Positions 56,847 through 64,000 of a DNA stretch of 64,000 nt are shown piece after piece. Origin of the DNA: Spirochaetaceae bacterium (GTDB taxonomy: Bacteria; Spirochaetota; Spirochaetia; SZUA-6; Bin103); the NCBI GenBank assembly GCA_028820215.1, contig JAPPKD010000138.1:4928-68927 (forward strand), read 5' to 3'. A program made the translations under genes and the position numbers. Numbering within the stretch: the first letter of the stretch is position 1; every line of letters starts with the position of its first letter. Below the pieces are notes generated by a model. It saw only the letters and a list, made by a program, of their open reading frames with translations, was not told the DNA's origin and made no database searches.

Positions 56847-57308
56847 CTAGGTCTTGCTGGCGTACACGTCGGCCGGATCGAACACGCGCTCCGCGACGAC
56901 CTGCAGATCGTCGTCCGCCACCCGGCGGAAGAAGCAGCTCCGGTAGCCCTCGTGGCATGCCGCGCCGCCGATCTGGCGCACCTTGACCAGCACCGCGTCG
57001 GCGTCGCAGTCGACGTAGATCCCGTGCACTTCCTGCACGTTGCCGGACTCCTCGCCCTTGCGCCAGAGGCGGTTGCGGCTGCGCGAGAAGTAACACACGC
57101 GGCCGGTGCGCAGCGTCTCCTCGAACGCCTCCCGGTTCATGTGGGCCATCATGAGCACCTCGCCGGTCTCATGGTCCTGTGCGATCACGGGCACGAGGCC
57201 GCCGACCTTCTCGAAGTCGACCACGCGGCCGGCGGCGGAAGTCCCGTGATCCTTGTGTTCCAAGCCGTTCACGGGCGGGACCCTATCACAGCTAGCTGCC
57301 GGATTCAT
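56847..57308 (-). CDS. hisI: Phosphoribosyl-AMP cyclohydrolase
   Basis: 153-aa third-step enzyme of histidine biosynthesis, opening the adenine ring of phosphoribosyl-AMP. Conserved blocks are [49 protein letters not shown] and [11 protein letters not shown], including the zinc/magnesium Asp and Cys residues. No HisE domain is fused. ATG 57308 overlaps the redoxin gene end by 17 bases; GTG 57272 is an alternative that avoids overlap. Confidence 0.93.
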   Translation of the reverse strand: MNPAASCDRVPPVNGLEHKDHGTSAAGRVVDFEKVGGLVPVIAQDHETGEVLMMAHMNREAFEETLRTGRVCYFSRSRNRLWRKGEESGNVQEVHGIYVDCDADAVLVKVRQIGGAACHEGYRSCFFRRVADDDLQVVAERVFDPADVYASKT

Positions 57309-57963
57309 CGTCGAGTGAAGCTCCGTCCGTCAGCAGGTTTTCGAGAAACGTGATGGAGGACTCGTCGTCCCACTGGGCGGCGCCAACTCGTTGGAACACC
57401 ACCTGACGACTCTCATCGAAAATGAAGGTCGCCGGTATGGACCCGACGGACAGCGAACCGTCCGATTCGCTCGTCGTATAGACCGGAACCGCCACTCCGT
57501 GCTCCTCGACGAACTGGCGCACGGTGTCGGTCGGTTCTTCCGAGATCAGGAGGAAGGCCACGTCTGCGTCGCGAAATCGCTCTGCGAGACTCTCGATGGA
57601 CGGCATTTCCTCCACGCATGGCCCGCACCACGTCGCCCAGTAGTTGACGAAGAGGATCTTGTGCTGAAAGTCCGACAGCGAAACCTCGCTGCCATCCAGG
57701 CGTTGCAGGCGCTGATTCAGGATGCCGACCGGAGGCCCTTCCGGGAATCGTGGGACAGGGAGGTCATCGAGTGCTGGCCAGTGCGGGCTGAAGGCGGCGG
57801 AAGCGATGTCACGCAGGCTGGCGCCACTGGAGACCATGAAATTCACCCTGAAGGCATGGAGGGCGACCCGGCTGGCGGATGACGGGAACGCGAGGGTTGC
57901 GCCGGCGGCGATCACGAGGCCCACGAGCAGGCCGACGAAGAAGAAACGGTTGGGTAACTTCAT
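57292..57963 (-). CDS. TlpA/ResA-like thiol-disulfide redoxin
   Basis: 223-aa protein with an N-terminal membrane anchor (about 7-26) and a periplasm-facing thioredoxin fold. The active site is WCGPC in [16 protein letters not shown], and the cis-Pro is in [10 protein letters not shown]. It is first in the operon with hisI and hisG, an unusual pairing, since its role should be extracytoplasmic disulfide reduction rather than histidine synthesis. Confidence 0.88.
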   Translation of the reverse strand: MKLPNRFFFVGLLVGLVIAAGATLAFPSSASRVALHAFRVNFMVSSGASLRDIASAAFSPHWPALDDLPVPRFPEGPPVGILNQRLQRLDGSEVSLSDFQHKILFVNYWATWCGPCVEEMPSIESLAERFRDADVAFLLISEEPTDTVRQFVEEHGVAVPVYTTSESDGSLSVGSIPATFIFDESRQVVFQRVGAAQWDDESSITFLENLLTDGASLDDESGS

Positions 57964-58028
57964 TGGCGAACCTCAGCACCAGCATACTGACCCCGCACCG
58001 ATCGGGTAGGAGCGCCCGTCTGCATTGG

Positions 58029-58924
58029 TCGGATGCTGGCCGAGTTCGCGCGGACGGACCATACTCGCCTTCTCAACCACCGCCGAGGAGGACCAAATGC
58101 TCACCGAGAAGCAGTTCCAGCACTACTGGACGTTCGGGTTCGTCGTCCTGCGCGACTTCTTCACGCCGCAGGAGGTGGAGACGCTGCGCGCGGAGTACGA
58201 GGAGGAGCTCGACCGCGTCTACGCGCACGCGCCGTTCACGGGCGAGAAGCGCTACTGGACTACGATGCTGCACCCGCGCACGCCGCTGTACTCGAGCCTC
58301 CTGGAGGACGAGCGCTTCTGCAGCGTGGCCGAGCAGCTCTTCGGCGACGACGTGATCGGCATCGCCACCGACGCCAACCGCTACGTCGGCGACACGCGCT
58401 GGCATCCCGACCACCGGGCCGATCCCGAGGAGGACTGCTACGGCGTGAAGTTCGCGTTCTACCTCGATCCCGTCGGCGCCGACACGGGCGCCCTGCGGGT
58501 GATCCCCGGATCGCACAACCGCGTCTTCCACTACCAGATCCGCGACTCACTGGAGTCGCTGGAGCTGGGGGTGGCCGGCGTGCCGGCCTACGTGTGCGCG
58601 TCCAACCCCGGCGACGTGGTCGCCTTCGACATGCGCTGCTGGCACGCCAGCCACGGCGGGGCCGCCGGGCGGCGCATGTCCACCTGCGTCTACTACAACA
58701 ATCCGCGCGGGGCGGTGGAGGAAGCGGCTACCCGCAAGCGCGCCGACAAGGCGCGGCAGACCCCGATCCAGTACGGGCGCGAAGGGCAGCCGATGTACCC
58801 GGCGGAGTGGCTGGCCAACCCCGGCGGCAGCGCGAAGCGGCAGCGCTGGCTGAACCGCATGGCGGAGCTCGGCTACTTCGAGTTGCCGGCGGGGAGCGCG
58901 GCATGAAGCGGTATCGCGTCGGCA
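58029..58924 (+). repeat. Tandem duplication unit A (PhyH gene plus leader)
   Basis: Near-identical to 58930-59828 over about 0.9 kb. It includes 68 bases upstream of the PhyH ATG and the first bases of the Gfo/Idh gene. Unit A is separated from unit B by five bases. Confidence 0.9.
58097..58906 (+). CDS. PhyH-family dioxygenase, tandem copy A
   Basis: 269-aa Fe(II)/2-oxoglutarate dioxygenase-like protein. WHPDHRADPEEDCYG supplies the likely metal-binding His-x-Asp/His region, RCWHASHGG the distal His, and RRMSTCVYYNN the likely 2-oxoglutarate-binding Arg. It is almost identical to copy B downstream, differing at scattered residues (for example Asn to Phe in TDANRYVG). ATG 58097 follows GAGGAGG. 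Copy B is still coupled to its Gfo/Idh partner while this copy is not. Confidence 0.88.
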   Translation: MLTEKQFQHYWTFGFVVLRDFFTPQEVETLRAEYEEELDRVYAHAPFTGEKRYWTTMLHPRTPLYSSLLEDERFCSVAEQLFGDDVIGIATDANRYVGDTRWHPDHRADPEEDCYGVKFAFYLDPVGADTGALRVIPGSHNRVFHYQIRDSLESLELGVAGVPAYVCASNPGDVVAFDMRCWHASHGGAAGRRMSTCVYYNNPRGAVEEAATRKRADKARQTPIQYGREGQPMYPAEWLANPGGSAKRQRWLNRMAELGYFELPAGSAA

Positions 58925-58929
58925 GCTGA
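58903..58929 (+). pseudogene. Eight-codon remnant of a Gfo/Idh gene start
   Basis: MKRYRVGS followed by a stop. It reproduces the first seven codons of the intact Gfo/Idh gene at 59807 and overlaps the PhyH stop in the same ATGA fashion. It marks the duplication junction. Confidence 0.88.
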
Positions 58930-59828
58930 TCGGATGCTGGCCGAGTTCGCGCTGACGGACCATACTCGTCTTCTCAGACCGCCATTGGGGAGGCCCCATG
59001 CTCACCGACAAGCAATTGCAGCACTTCAGGACGTTCGGGTTCGTCGTCCTGCGTGGCTTCTTCACGCCGCAGGAGGTGGAGACGCTGCGCGCGGAGTACG
59101 AGGAGGAGCTCGACCGCGTCTACGCGCACGCGCCGTTCACGGGCGAGAAGCGCTACTGGACCACGATGCTGCACCCGCGCACGCCGCTGTACTCGAGCCT
59201 CCTCGAGGACGAGCGCTTCTGCAGCGTGGCCGAGCAGCTCTACGGCGACGACGTGATCGGCATCGCCACCGACGCCTTCCGCTACGTGGGCGACACGCGC
59301 TGGCATCCCGATCACCGTGCCGATCCCGAGGAGGACTGCTACGGGGTGAAGTGCGCGTTCTACCTGGACCCGGTCGACGCCGACACGGGCGCCCTGCGGG
59401 TGATCCCCGGATCGCACAACCGCGTCTTCCATGACCAGGTCCGCGACTCGCTGGAGTCGCTGGAGCTGGGGGTGGCCGGCGTGCCGGCCTACGCGTGCGC
59501 CTCCAACCCCGGCGACGTGGTCGCCTTCGACATGCGCTGCTGGCACGCCAGCCACGGCGGGGCCGCCGGGCGGCGCATGTCCACCTGCGTCTACTACAAC
59601 AATCCGCGCGGGGCAGTGCAGGAAGCGGCTACCCGCAAGCGCGCCGACAAGGCGCGGCAGAGCCCGGCTCAGTACGGGCGCGAAGGGCAGCCGATGTACC
59701 CTGCGGAGTGGCTGGCCAACCCCGGCGGCAGCCCGAAGCGGCAGCGCTGGCTGAACCGCATGGCGGAGCTCGGCTACTTCGAGCTGCCCGCGGCGGGGAG
59801 CGCGTCATGAAGCGGTACCGCGTCGGCA
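58930..59828 (+). repeat. Tandem duplication unit B
   Basis: Partner of 58029-58924; it contains PhyH copy B and runs into the complete Gfo/Idh gene. It is three bases longer because of one extra codon near the PhyH C-terminus. Confidence 0.9.
58998..59810 (+). CDS. PhyH-family dioxygenase, tandem copy B
   Basis: 270-aa copy of the preceding gene with the same metal-binding features. ATG 58998 follows GGGAGG. The stop overlaps the ATG of the Gfo/Idh gene (ATGA), so oxygenase and dehydrogenase are translationally coupled and probably act in sequence on one substrate, which the sequence does not reveal. Confidence 0.88.
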   Translation: MLTDKQLQHFRTFGFVVLRGFFTPQEVETLRAEYEEELDRVYAHAPFTGEKRYWTTMLHPRTPLYSSLLEDERFCSVAEQLYGDDVIGIATDAFRYVGDTRWHPDHRADPEEDCYGVKCAFYLDPVDADTGALRVIPGSHNRVFHDQVRDSLESLELGVAGVPAYACASNPGDVVAFDMRCWHASHGGAAGRRMSTCVYYNNPRGAVQEAATRKRADKARQSPAQYGREGQPMYPAEWLANPGGSPKRQRWLNRMAELGYFELPAAGSAS

Positions 59829-60901
59829 TCATCGGCCTGGGCCGCATGGGCAGCACCATCGATGACGAGGGCCACAGCAGGCAGCCGTATTCGATCGCCG
59901 CCTCGTGCCGCGCCAGCGAGCGCCTGGAGGTGGCGACCGCCGCCGACCTGCGGCCCGAGCGGCGGGAGGCGTTCCGCGAACGCTGGGGGGTCGAGGCGGT
60001 GTACGAGGACTACCGGCAGATGGTCGCCGAGCAGCGACCCGACCTGGTGGCGGTCTGCACTACCGCCTCGGGCCTGCAGAAGCCGGCCAACGCCGCGCCG
60101 GATGCCAGCTTCCGCGGCGACTCGCACGCGGAGCTCAGCATCGCGCTGGCGGAGCTCGGGGTGCCGATGCTGTACATGGAGAAGGCGATGGCCAGCTCGC
60201 CGCGCATGGCCGACGCCGCGCGCGACGCCTGCATGGCCGCCGGCACGCTGTTCAACACCGGTGTGCTACGCCGCTTCGACAACCGCTACGACGCCGTGCG
60301 GCAGGCGATCGCCGACGGCGCGATCGGCACGCCGCAGGCGGCCGTCCAGTACGCCCGCAGCAACCTCATGCACGGCCACGTGCACTCCATCGACACCCTG
60401 TCCTTCCTGCTCGGCGATCCGCCGTTCGAGGCGATCCGCGGCGAGCTGCTGCCGCGCGAGGCGGGCGGCGCGCCCCGGACGGTCGAGGGAGACCACATCC
60501 CGAGCGACCCGGACGCGACCTTTCAGCTCCGTTTCGCCGGCGGCGTGGAAGCGTGGTCGGTGCCGGCCGGCAACTGGGAGTTCGAGGTGCTCGGCAGCGA
60601 GGGGGTGATCCGCTCGGAGAACAACGGATCCGGCATTTCGCTGCGCAAGGCAGACGGCCCCGGGCGCCGCCCGGACCAGGTGCCGGTCCCGATCGAGGTT
60701 CCGGACGCACGGAGCCCGGTGGTGGCGTGCCTGGAGGACCTGGTCTCCGCGTACGAATCAGGCCGGCCAACGCGCAGCCCGGTCGACCTCAGCGCCCGCG
60801 TCGTCGACGCCTGCGTGGCGGTCGCCGAGAGCCACCGCCGCGGAGGCGCCTGGGTCGACCTGCCGCTGGCAGAGCGCGACCTGTACATCTTTCACGTGTA
60901 G
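59807..60901 (+). CDS. Gfo/Idh/MocA-family oxidoreductase
   Basis: 364-aa NAD(P)-dependent dehydrogenase. RVGIIGLGRMGSTID is the Rossmann motif, MEKAMASS takes the place of the usual EKP segment (Lys kept, Pro replaced by Ala), and HVHSIDTLSFLLGD carries the likely catalytic His. Coupled to PhyH copy B. The substrate is unknown. Confidence 0.88.
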   Translation: MKRYRVGIIGLGRMGSTIDDEGHSRQPYSIAASCRASERLEVATAADLRPERREAFRERWGVEAVYEDYRQMVAEQRPDLVAVCTTASGLQKPANAAPDASFRGDSHAELSIALAELGVPMLYMEKAMASSPRMADAARDACMAAGTLFNTGVLRRFDNRYDAVRQAIADGAIGTPQAAVQYARSNLMHGHVHSIDTLSFLLGDPPFEAIRGELLPREAGGAPRTVEGDHIPSDPDATFQLRFAGGVEAWSVPAGNWEFEVLGSEGVIRSENNGSGISLRKADGPGRRPDQVPVPIEVPDARSPVVACLEDLVSAYESGRPTRSPVDLSARVVDACVAVAESHRRGGAWVDLPLAERDLYIFHV

Positions 60902-60911
60902 ACCCGGACGG

Positions 60912-61499
60912 TCAGGGCTGCTCCGCGGAGGTGAGCTCGGCGAAGCGGAAGCAGGCGGTGACGTGGTCGTTGACCACGCCCACCGCCTGCAGGTGGGAGT
61001 ACACGATGGTGGGACCGACGAAGCGGAAGCCGCGCGACTTGAGGTCGCGGCTTACCTGACGGGACAGCTCGGTCTCCGCCGGCAGGTCACCCTGCTCGCG
61101 CCAGCCGCCCACCACCGTGCGGCTATCCACGAAGCGCCACAGGTAGGCGCAGAAGCTCCCGAACTCCTCCTGAACGGCCAGGAAGGCGCGCGCGTTGTCA
61201 ATCGATGACGCCACCTTCAGCCGGTTGCGCACGATCGCCGGGTTGCCGAGCAGCGCCGCGCGCTCGGCGTCGCCGTAGCGGGCCACGCGGGCAGGATCGA
61301 ACCCCTGGTAGGCGCGCCGGTAGCCTTCCCGCTTGTGCAGGATGGTGCGCCAGCTCAGCCCCGCCTGCGCCCCCTCCAGGATCAGGAACTCGAACTGCGC
61401 CCGGTCGTCGTCCCGGATCGGCGTGCCCCACTCGGTGTCGTGGTACGCCTGCATCTGCTCGTCGCCCGCGCACCAGTCGCACCGGCGGCGCTCGGTCAT
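60912..61499 (-). CDS. tag: DNA-3-methyladenine glycosylase I
   Basis: 195-aa base-excision enzyme removing 3-methyladenine from alkylated DNA. It starts RRCDWCAGD (zinc-binding Cys), with YHDTEWGTP, LEGAQAGLSWRTILHKREGYR and a late VNDHVTACFR (zinc His/Cys), all diagnostic. ATG 61499 is chosen because the conserved region begins immediately. Convergent with the Gfo/Idh gene. Confidence 0.95.
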   Translation of the reverse strand: MTERRRCDWCAGDEQMQAYHDTEWGTPIRDDDRAQFEFLILEGAQAGLSWRTILHKREGYRRAYQGFDPARVARYGDAERAALLGNPAIVRNRLKVASSIDNARAFLAVQEEFGSFCAYLWRFVDSRTVVGGWREQGDLPAETELSRQVSRDLKSRGFRFVGPTIVYSHLQAVGVVNDHVTACFRFAELTSAEQP

Positions 61500-61560
61500 G
61501 GCGCGACGATACCACGGCCGTTGACAAGGCCCGGGGCTCCGGCGATTCTCATGAACTGCC

Positions 61561-62790
61561 ATGCGGGCACCGGCACCGACCGCCAACGGCGCAGCGGCCG
61601 CGCCTGCCTACGCGCCGCTCGACGAGGTGCGCCGGACGCTCCGCGTCAGGTGGTACCGCAGCCCCATCGACCCGGCCGTGCTGCGCACGCTCATGCAGCG
61701 CAGCGACCTCAGGGGACTGGCGCAGGTCCTGGGCTCCCTCGGCCTGGTCGCGGCCAGTGGCGTGTTGACCTACGTGCTGTTCGAGCGGCAGGTGTGGGCA
61801 GGCTTCGCCGCGGCGCTGTTCCTGCACGGCACCATGGCCGGCCTGTACGGCTCCGCCAATCACGAGCTGACCCACGGCACGGTGTTCCGCACGAAGTGGC
61901 TGGGCCGCCTGTTCCTGCGGGTGTTCGCCCTGCTCAACTGGTTCAACCCCTACGACTACGCGCTCAGCCACACCTACCATCACCGCTACACCTTGCACCC
62001 CATGGGCGACCGGGAGGAGGTTCTGCCGCACGCGCCCGCGTTCAAGTTCCTGTACGTGCTGCAGCTCCTGACCGTCAACTTCACCGGTGGGCCGCACACC
62101 GGCGGGATGGTGCCCCTGCTGCGCATGACCATTCGGACCGCGCTCGGCAGACCCCTGTCCCGCTACGCCGGCACCAACGTCAGGAAGGACAAGCTGGAGT
62201 GGATGGCGGCCATCTACGCCGGCCACCCGGACGAGCGGCGCAGGTCCGTCCGCTGGGCGCGTGCGGTGCTGGCGTTCCACGGCGCGGTGCTGGCGGTCGC
62301 GATCGTCTTCGGGCTCTGGCTGCTGCCGGTAGTGATCAGCCTGGCGCCGTTCATCGCCAACTGGTGGCGCTACCTCACCCACCTGCCCATGCACTGCGGG
62401 CTGCGGACCAACGTCCCGGACTTCCGCAAGTGCACGCGCAGCATCAAGCTCGATCCGGTGAGCAGCCTGCTGTACTCGCACATGAACTGGCACCTGGAGC
62501 ACCACATGTACGCCGGCGTGCCGTGCTACAACCTGCGCAAGCTCAACAAGGTGATCGCCGCCGACCTGCCGGAGCGCAAGTCGCTGTTCGGCGCGTGGCG
62601 GGAGATGCGCGCCATCTGGCGCCGCCAGTTGACCGATCCCGACTACCAGTACGACATGCCGCTGCCGCCGACCGCGAACCGGCTTGACGAGTCCTCTCCC
62701 GCGCGCGGAAAGCCCGTCCGCGCGAACGGCAGGGGCGAGGAGCTGGGCGCATCGATCGGCGACCTGGCGCCGGCGGCTATCGCCGACTGA
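61561..62790 (+). CDS. Membrane fatty-acid desaturase family protein
   Basis: 409-aa di-iron membrane enzyme with three His boxes: HELTH (101-105), HTYHH (137-141) and HLEHH (311-315), with hydrophobic segments around 55-95, 120-135 and 235-275. It would introduce a double bond or hydroxyl into an acyl chain or related lipid; an alkane- or carotenoid-type substrate is possible. The first 30 residues are Ala/Pro-rich. Stand-alone gene divergent from tag. Confidence 0.87.
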   Translation: MRAPAPTANGAAAAPAYAPLDEVRRTLRVRWYRSPIDPAVLRTLMQRSDLRGLAQVLGSLGLVAASGVLTYVLFERQVWAGFAAALFLHGTMAGLYGSANHELTHGTVFRTKWLGRLFLRVFALLNWFNPYDYALSHTYHHRYTLHPMGDREEVLPHAPAFKFLYVLQLLTVNFTGGPHTGGMVPLLRMTIRTALGRPLSRYAGTNVRKDKLEWMAAIYAGHPDERRRSVRWARAVLAFHGAVLAVAIVFGLWLLPVVISLAPFIANWWRYLTHLPMHCGLRTNVPDFRKCTRSIKLDPVSSLLYSHMNWHLEHHMYAGVPCYNLRKLNKVIAADLPERKSLFGAWREMRAIWRRQLTDPDYQYDMPLPPTANRLDESSPARGKPVRANGRGEELGASIGDLAPAAIAD

Positions 62791-62808
62791 CTCCGGGCGG
62801 GCCGGGGC

Positions 62809-63303
62809 TCAGAGGATCAAGCCCAGGGCGTACAGGTGGAACGGATACCAGGCGAGCGTGATCGCGACGACGCTGTAGTGCGCGCGCCCGAGCCCCGTCC
62901 ATCACTTCTGGCGCGATGATCGGCACGCCAGGTGCAGGACGTACACTCGGCGCCGTCGCGTCCGAACGGGAACCGGCGCGGCGAATCAGGGCTGCCACCG
63001 CCCAGACGATCAGCGCCGAAAGATGAAGCGCCAGGATCAGCAGCACTCCCAGGAGCGGGGCCGTGCGCGGCACGACGTGGATAACCATGGGGTCGGCCGT
63101 GTCCATGGGGTCGGGCCAAAAAAAACACCCGGTGCCACCTGCCGGGAAGCACGGCGACAGGTCGGTACTCGACGCGTCCTGAGACGCACCGGGCGGATCG
63201 TTTCCCCGTGGGGCTCCTGCTGAGCCTGCGCCACCCAGGCGAGCGGGAGCAGGGCCGCCCCCGCCAGCACCGCCGCGCTCACGAGCTTGTGGCGATGGCT
63301 CAT
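62809..63303 (-). pseudogene. Decayed secreted/membrane protein gene
   Basis: Fragments on the minus strand lie in different frames. ATG 63303 begins a clear signal peptide (HKLVSAAVLAGAALLPLAW, then AQA). Another frame holds a membrane helix (LLGVLLILALHLSALIVWAVA), and a third ends HYSVVAITLAWYPFHLYALG before a stop at 62809. A run of eight A's at 63118-63125 lies near one frame change. The family is not recognised. Frameshifts may be real or sequencing errors. Confidence 0.5.
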
Positions 63304-63543
63304 GCCGAAAGTTGGCGATCGCGGGCGTGACCGACAGTGTGAGGCCCAGCCCGCCGGACTCAAAGAGGAAGATCACATGCACTGCGGGGACTTGATCTGC
63401 CCCATTTCCTGGGGCGCCCCGGACGGAAGACGGATCATGTTGACAAAGCGGGACCGCCGGGTAACATGGCCGGGCGTCTATTGCGCTTACGGGTTCTCAT
63501 TGGACCGACACCGGTCACGGCGTGCACGGAGGTGACACGAACC
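63304..63543 (+). promoter_or_regulatory. Intergenic region with promoter for the PIG-L gene
   Basis: TTGACA at 63440-63445 and TAACAT at 63462-63467 with a 16-base spacer form a good promoter, giving a leader of roughly 70 bases. GGAGGTGA precedes the TTG start at 63544. Nothing else recognisable occurs in this stretch. Confidence 0.6.
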
Positions 63544-63978
63544 TTGAGCAAGAAGCCGATCGAAACGGAAGCCGATTCGACGTTGCGCATATTGACGATC
63601 GGCGCGCATCCGGCCGATGTGTTTGACCAATGCGCGGGAACCCTGGCGCATCATGCCGCGCGCGGCGACTATATCGCCTGCCTGTCGTTGACGCACGGGG
63701 CGCGTGTACACGATGCAGTGATCAGCGACGCGATGCAACGCGCCGACTCGATTCCCGAGGGGCCGGAGCTCCTCGAGCTCATTTCGGAACGGACAGACGT
63801 CAAGGCCGAGGAAATTCGGGCCGCGGGAAAGATAATCGGGTTTGAGGACATCTACTTCATGGGCCTCGATGACGATGTCCTGACGGTAACCAAGGAGGCG
63901 GTGCACGAGGTCTCGCGCATCATGCGGCAGATCGGACCGGATGTTATCCTGACCCCGGCTTATTCGTGCTGGGGTTGA
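63544..63978 (+). CDS. PIG-L-type deacetylase, apparently truncated
   Basis: 144-aa N-terminal part of a PIG-L (LmbE-like) zinc deacetylase. The family His-Pro-x-Asp motif appears as AHPADVFDQCAGTL, and EEIRAAGKIIGFEDIYFMGLDD follows as usual. Family members are normally 220-280 aa; here the frame ends at a stop directly after DVILTPAYSCWG, where a conserved His-containing segment is expected. It is either frameshifted or interrupted; the remainder may continue beyond the window. Start TTG 63544 from the ribosome site. Confidence 0.7.
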   Translation: MSKKPIETEADSTLRILTIGAHPADVFDQCAGTLAHHAARGDYIACLSLTHGARVHDAVISDAMQRADSIPEGPELLELISERTDVKAEEIRAAGKIIGFEDIYFMGLDDDVLTVTKEAVHEVSRIMRQIGPDVILTPAYSCWG

Positions 63979-64000
63979 AGAGTTGGCTGAATTGAGGCTC

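Overview
The window is GC-rich DNA from an uncultured bacterium. The best guess, by inference only, is a high-GC Spirochaetota lineage, possibly host- or sponge-associated. The mature start of the family-5 binding protein at 43154 (Gly-Glu-Gly-Gln just after the signal peptide) looks like spirochaete binding proteins. The mix of PhyH dioxygenases, Gfo/Idh/MocA oxidoreductases, DUF2961/GH127 enzymes and carnitine catabolism fits marine or host-associated heterotrophs. No rRNA, tRNA or CRISPR array was seen.

Region 1 (about 0.2-24 kb) is a defence island. It opens with two copies of a DUF1156 adenine-type DNA methylase in inverted orientation: 1309-3732 on the minus strand, truncated at its 3' end, and 5769-8660 on the plus strand, full length. 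Between them lie two tyrosine recombinases and a promoter pointing at the complete copy. The layout is that of a possible invertible locus. Next come an OLD-like ATPase/TOPRIM nuclease, a tail-to-tail AAA ATPase, a large SNF2-type helicase with a DUF3883-like end, a small membrane protein facing an XRE-ImmA regulator/protease across overlapping promoters, a PIN-domain protein, a DUF499 ATPase with an N-terminal Swt1-type HEPN domain, a class II Fic protein, and an AT-richer reverse transcriptase with a one-base frameshift. Methylase, helicase and DUF499 ATPase form the likely core of a restriction-like anti-phage system; the others are probable accessory or separate modules.

Region 2 (24-41 kb) is carbohydrate and small-molecule metabolism. 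It holds a predicted beta-propeller glycosidase, a DUF2961/GH172-type protein, a degenerate HNH protein with an 84-bp tandem repeat, DinB and PmoA-like (DUF6807) proteins, an M20 peptidase coupled to a DHFR-like reductase, and a RelE/ParE-type toxin-antitoxin pair. A minus-strand sugar-uptake operon (binding protein, two permeases, Gfo/Idh, MFS) faces a GH127 beta-L-arabinofuranosidase-like gene coupled to a PhyH dioxygenase.

Region 3 (41.5-52.4 kb) is a minus-strand array that appears to encode gamma-butyrobetaine/carnitine breakdown: amidohydrolase, Rieske ferredoxin, Opp/Dpp-type transporter (B, C, D, F), gamma-butyrobetaine dioxygenase-like enzyme, beta-keto acid cleavage enzyme, a carnitine dehydrogenase/thioesterase fusion, and the binding protein, closed by a 13-bp perfect hairpin. 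Together they would import a trimethylammonium compound and convert it to glycine betaine plus acetoacetate.

Region 4 (52.6-64 kb) holds an NfeD-like/double-flotillin operon, hisG and hisI with a TlpA-like redoxin, a recent 0.9-kb tandem duplication of a PhyH gene (with a fragment of the following Gfo/Idh gene at the junction), 3-methyladenine glycosylase I, a fatty-acid desaturase, a decayed membrane/secreted gene, and a PIG-L deacetylase that ends early at the window edge.
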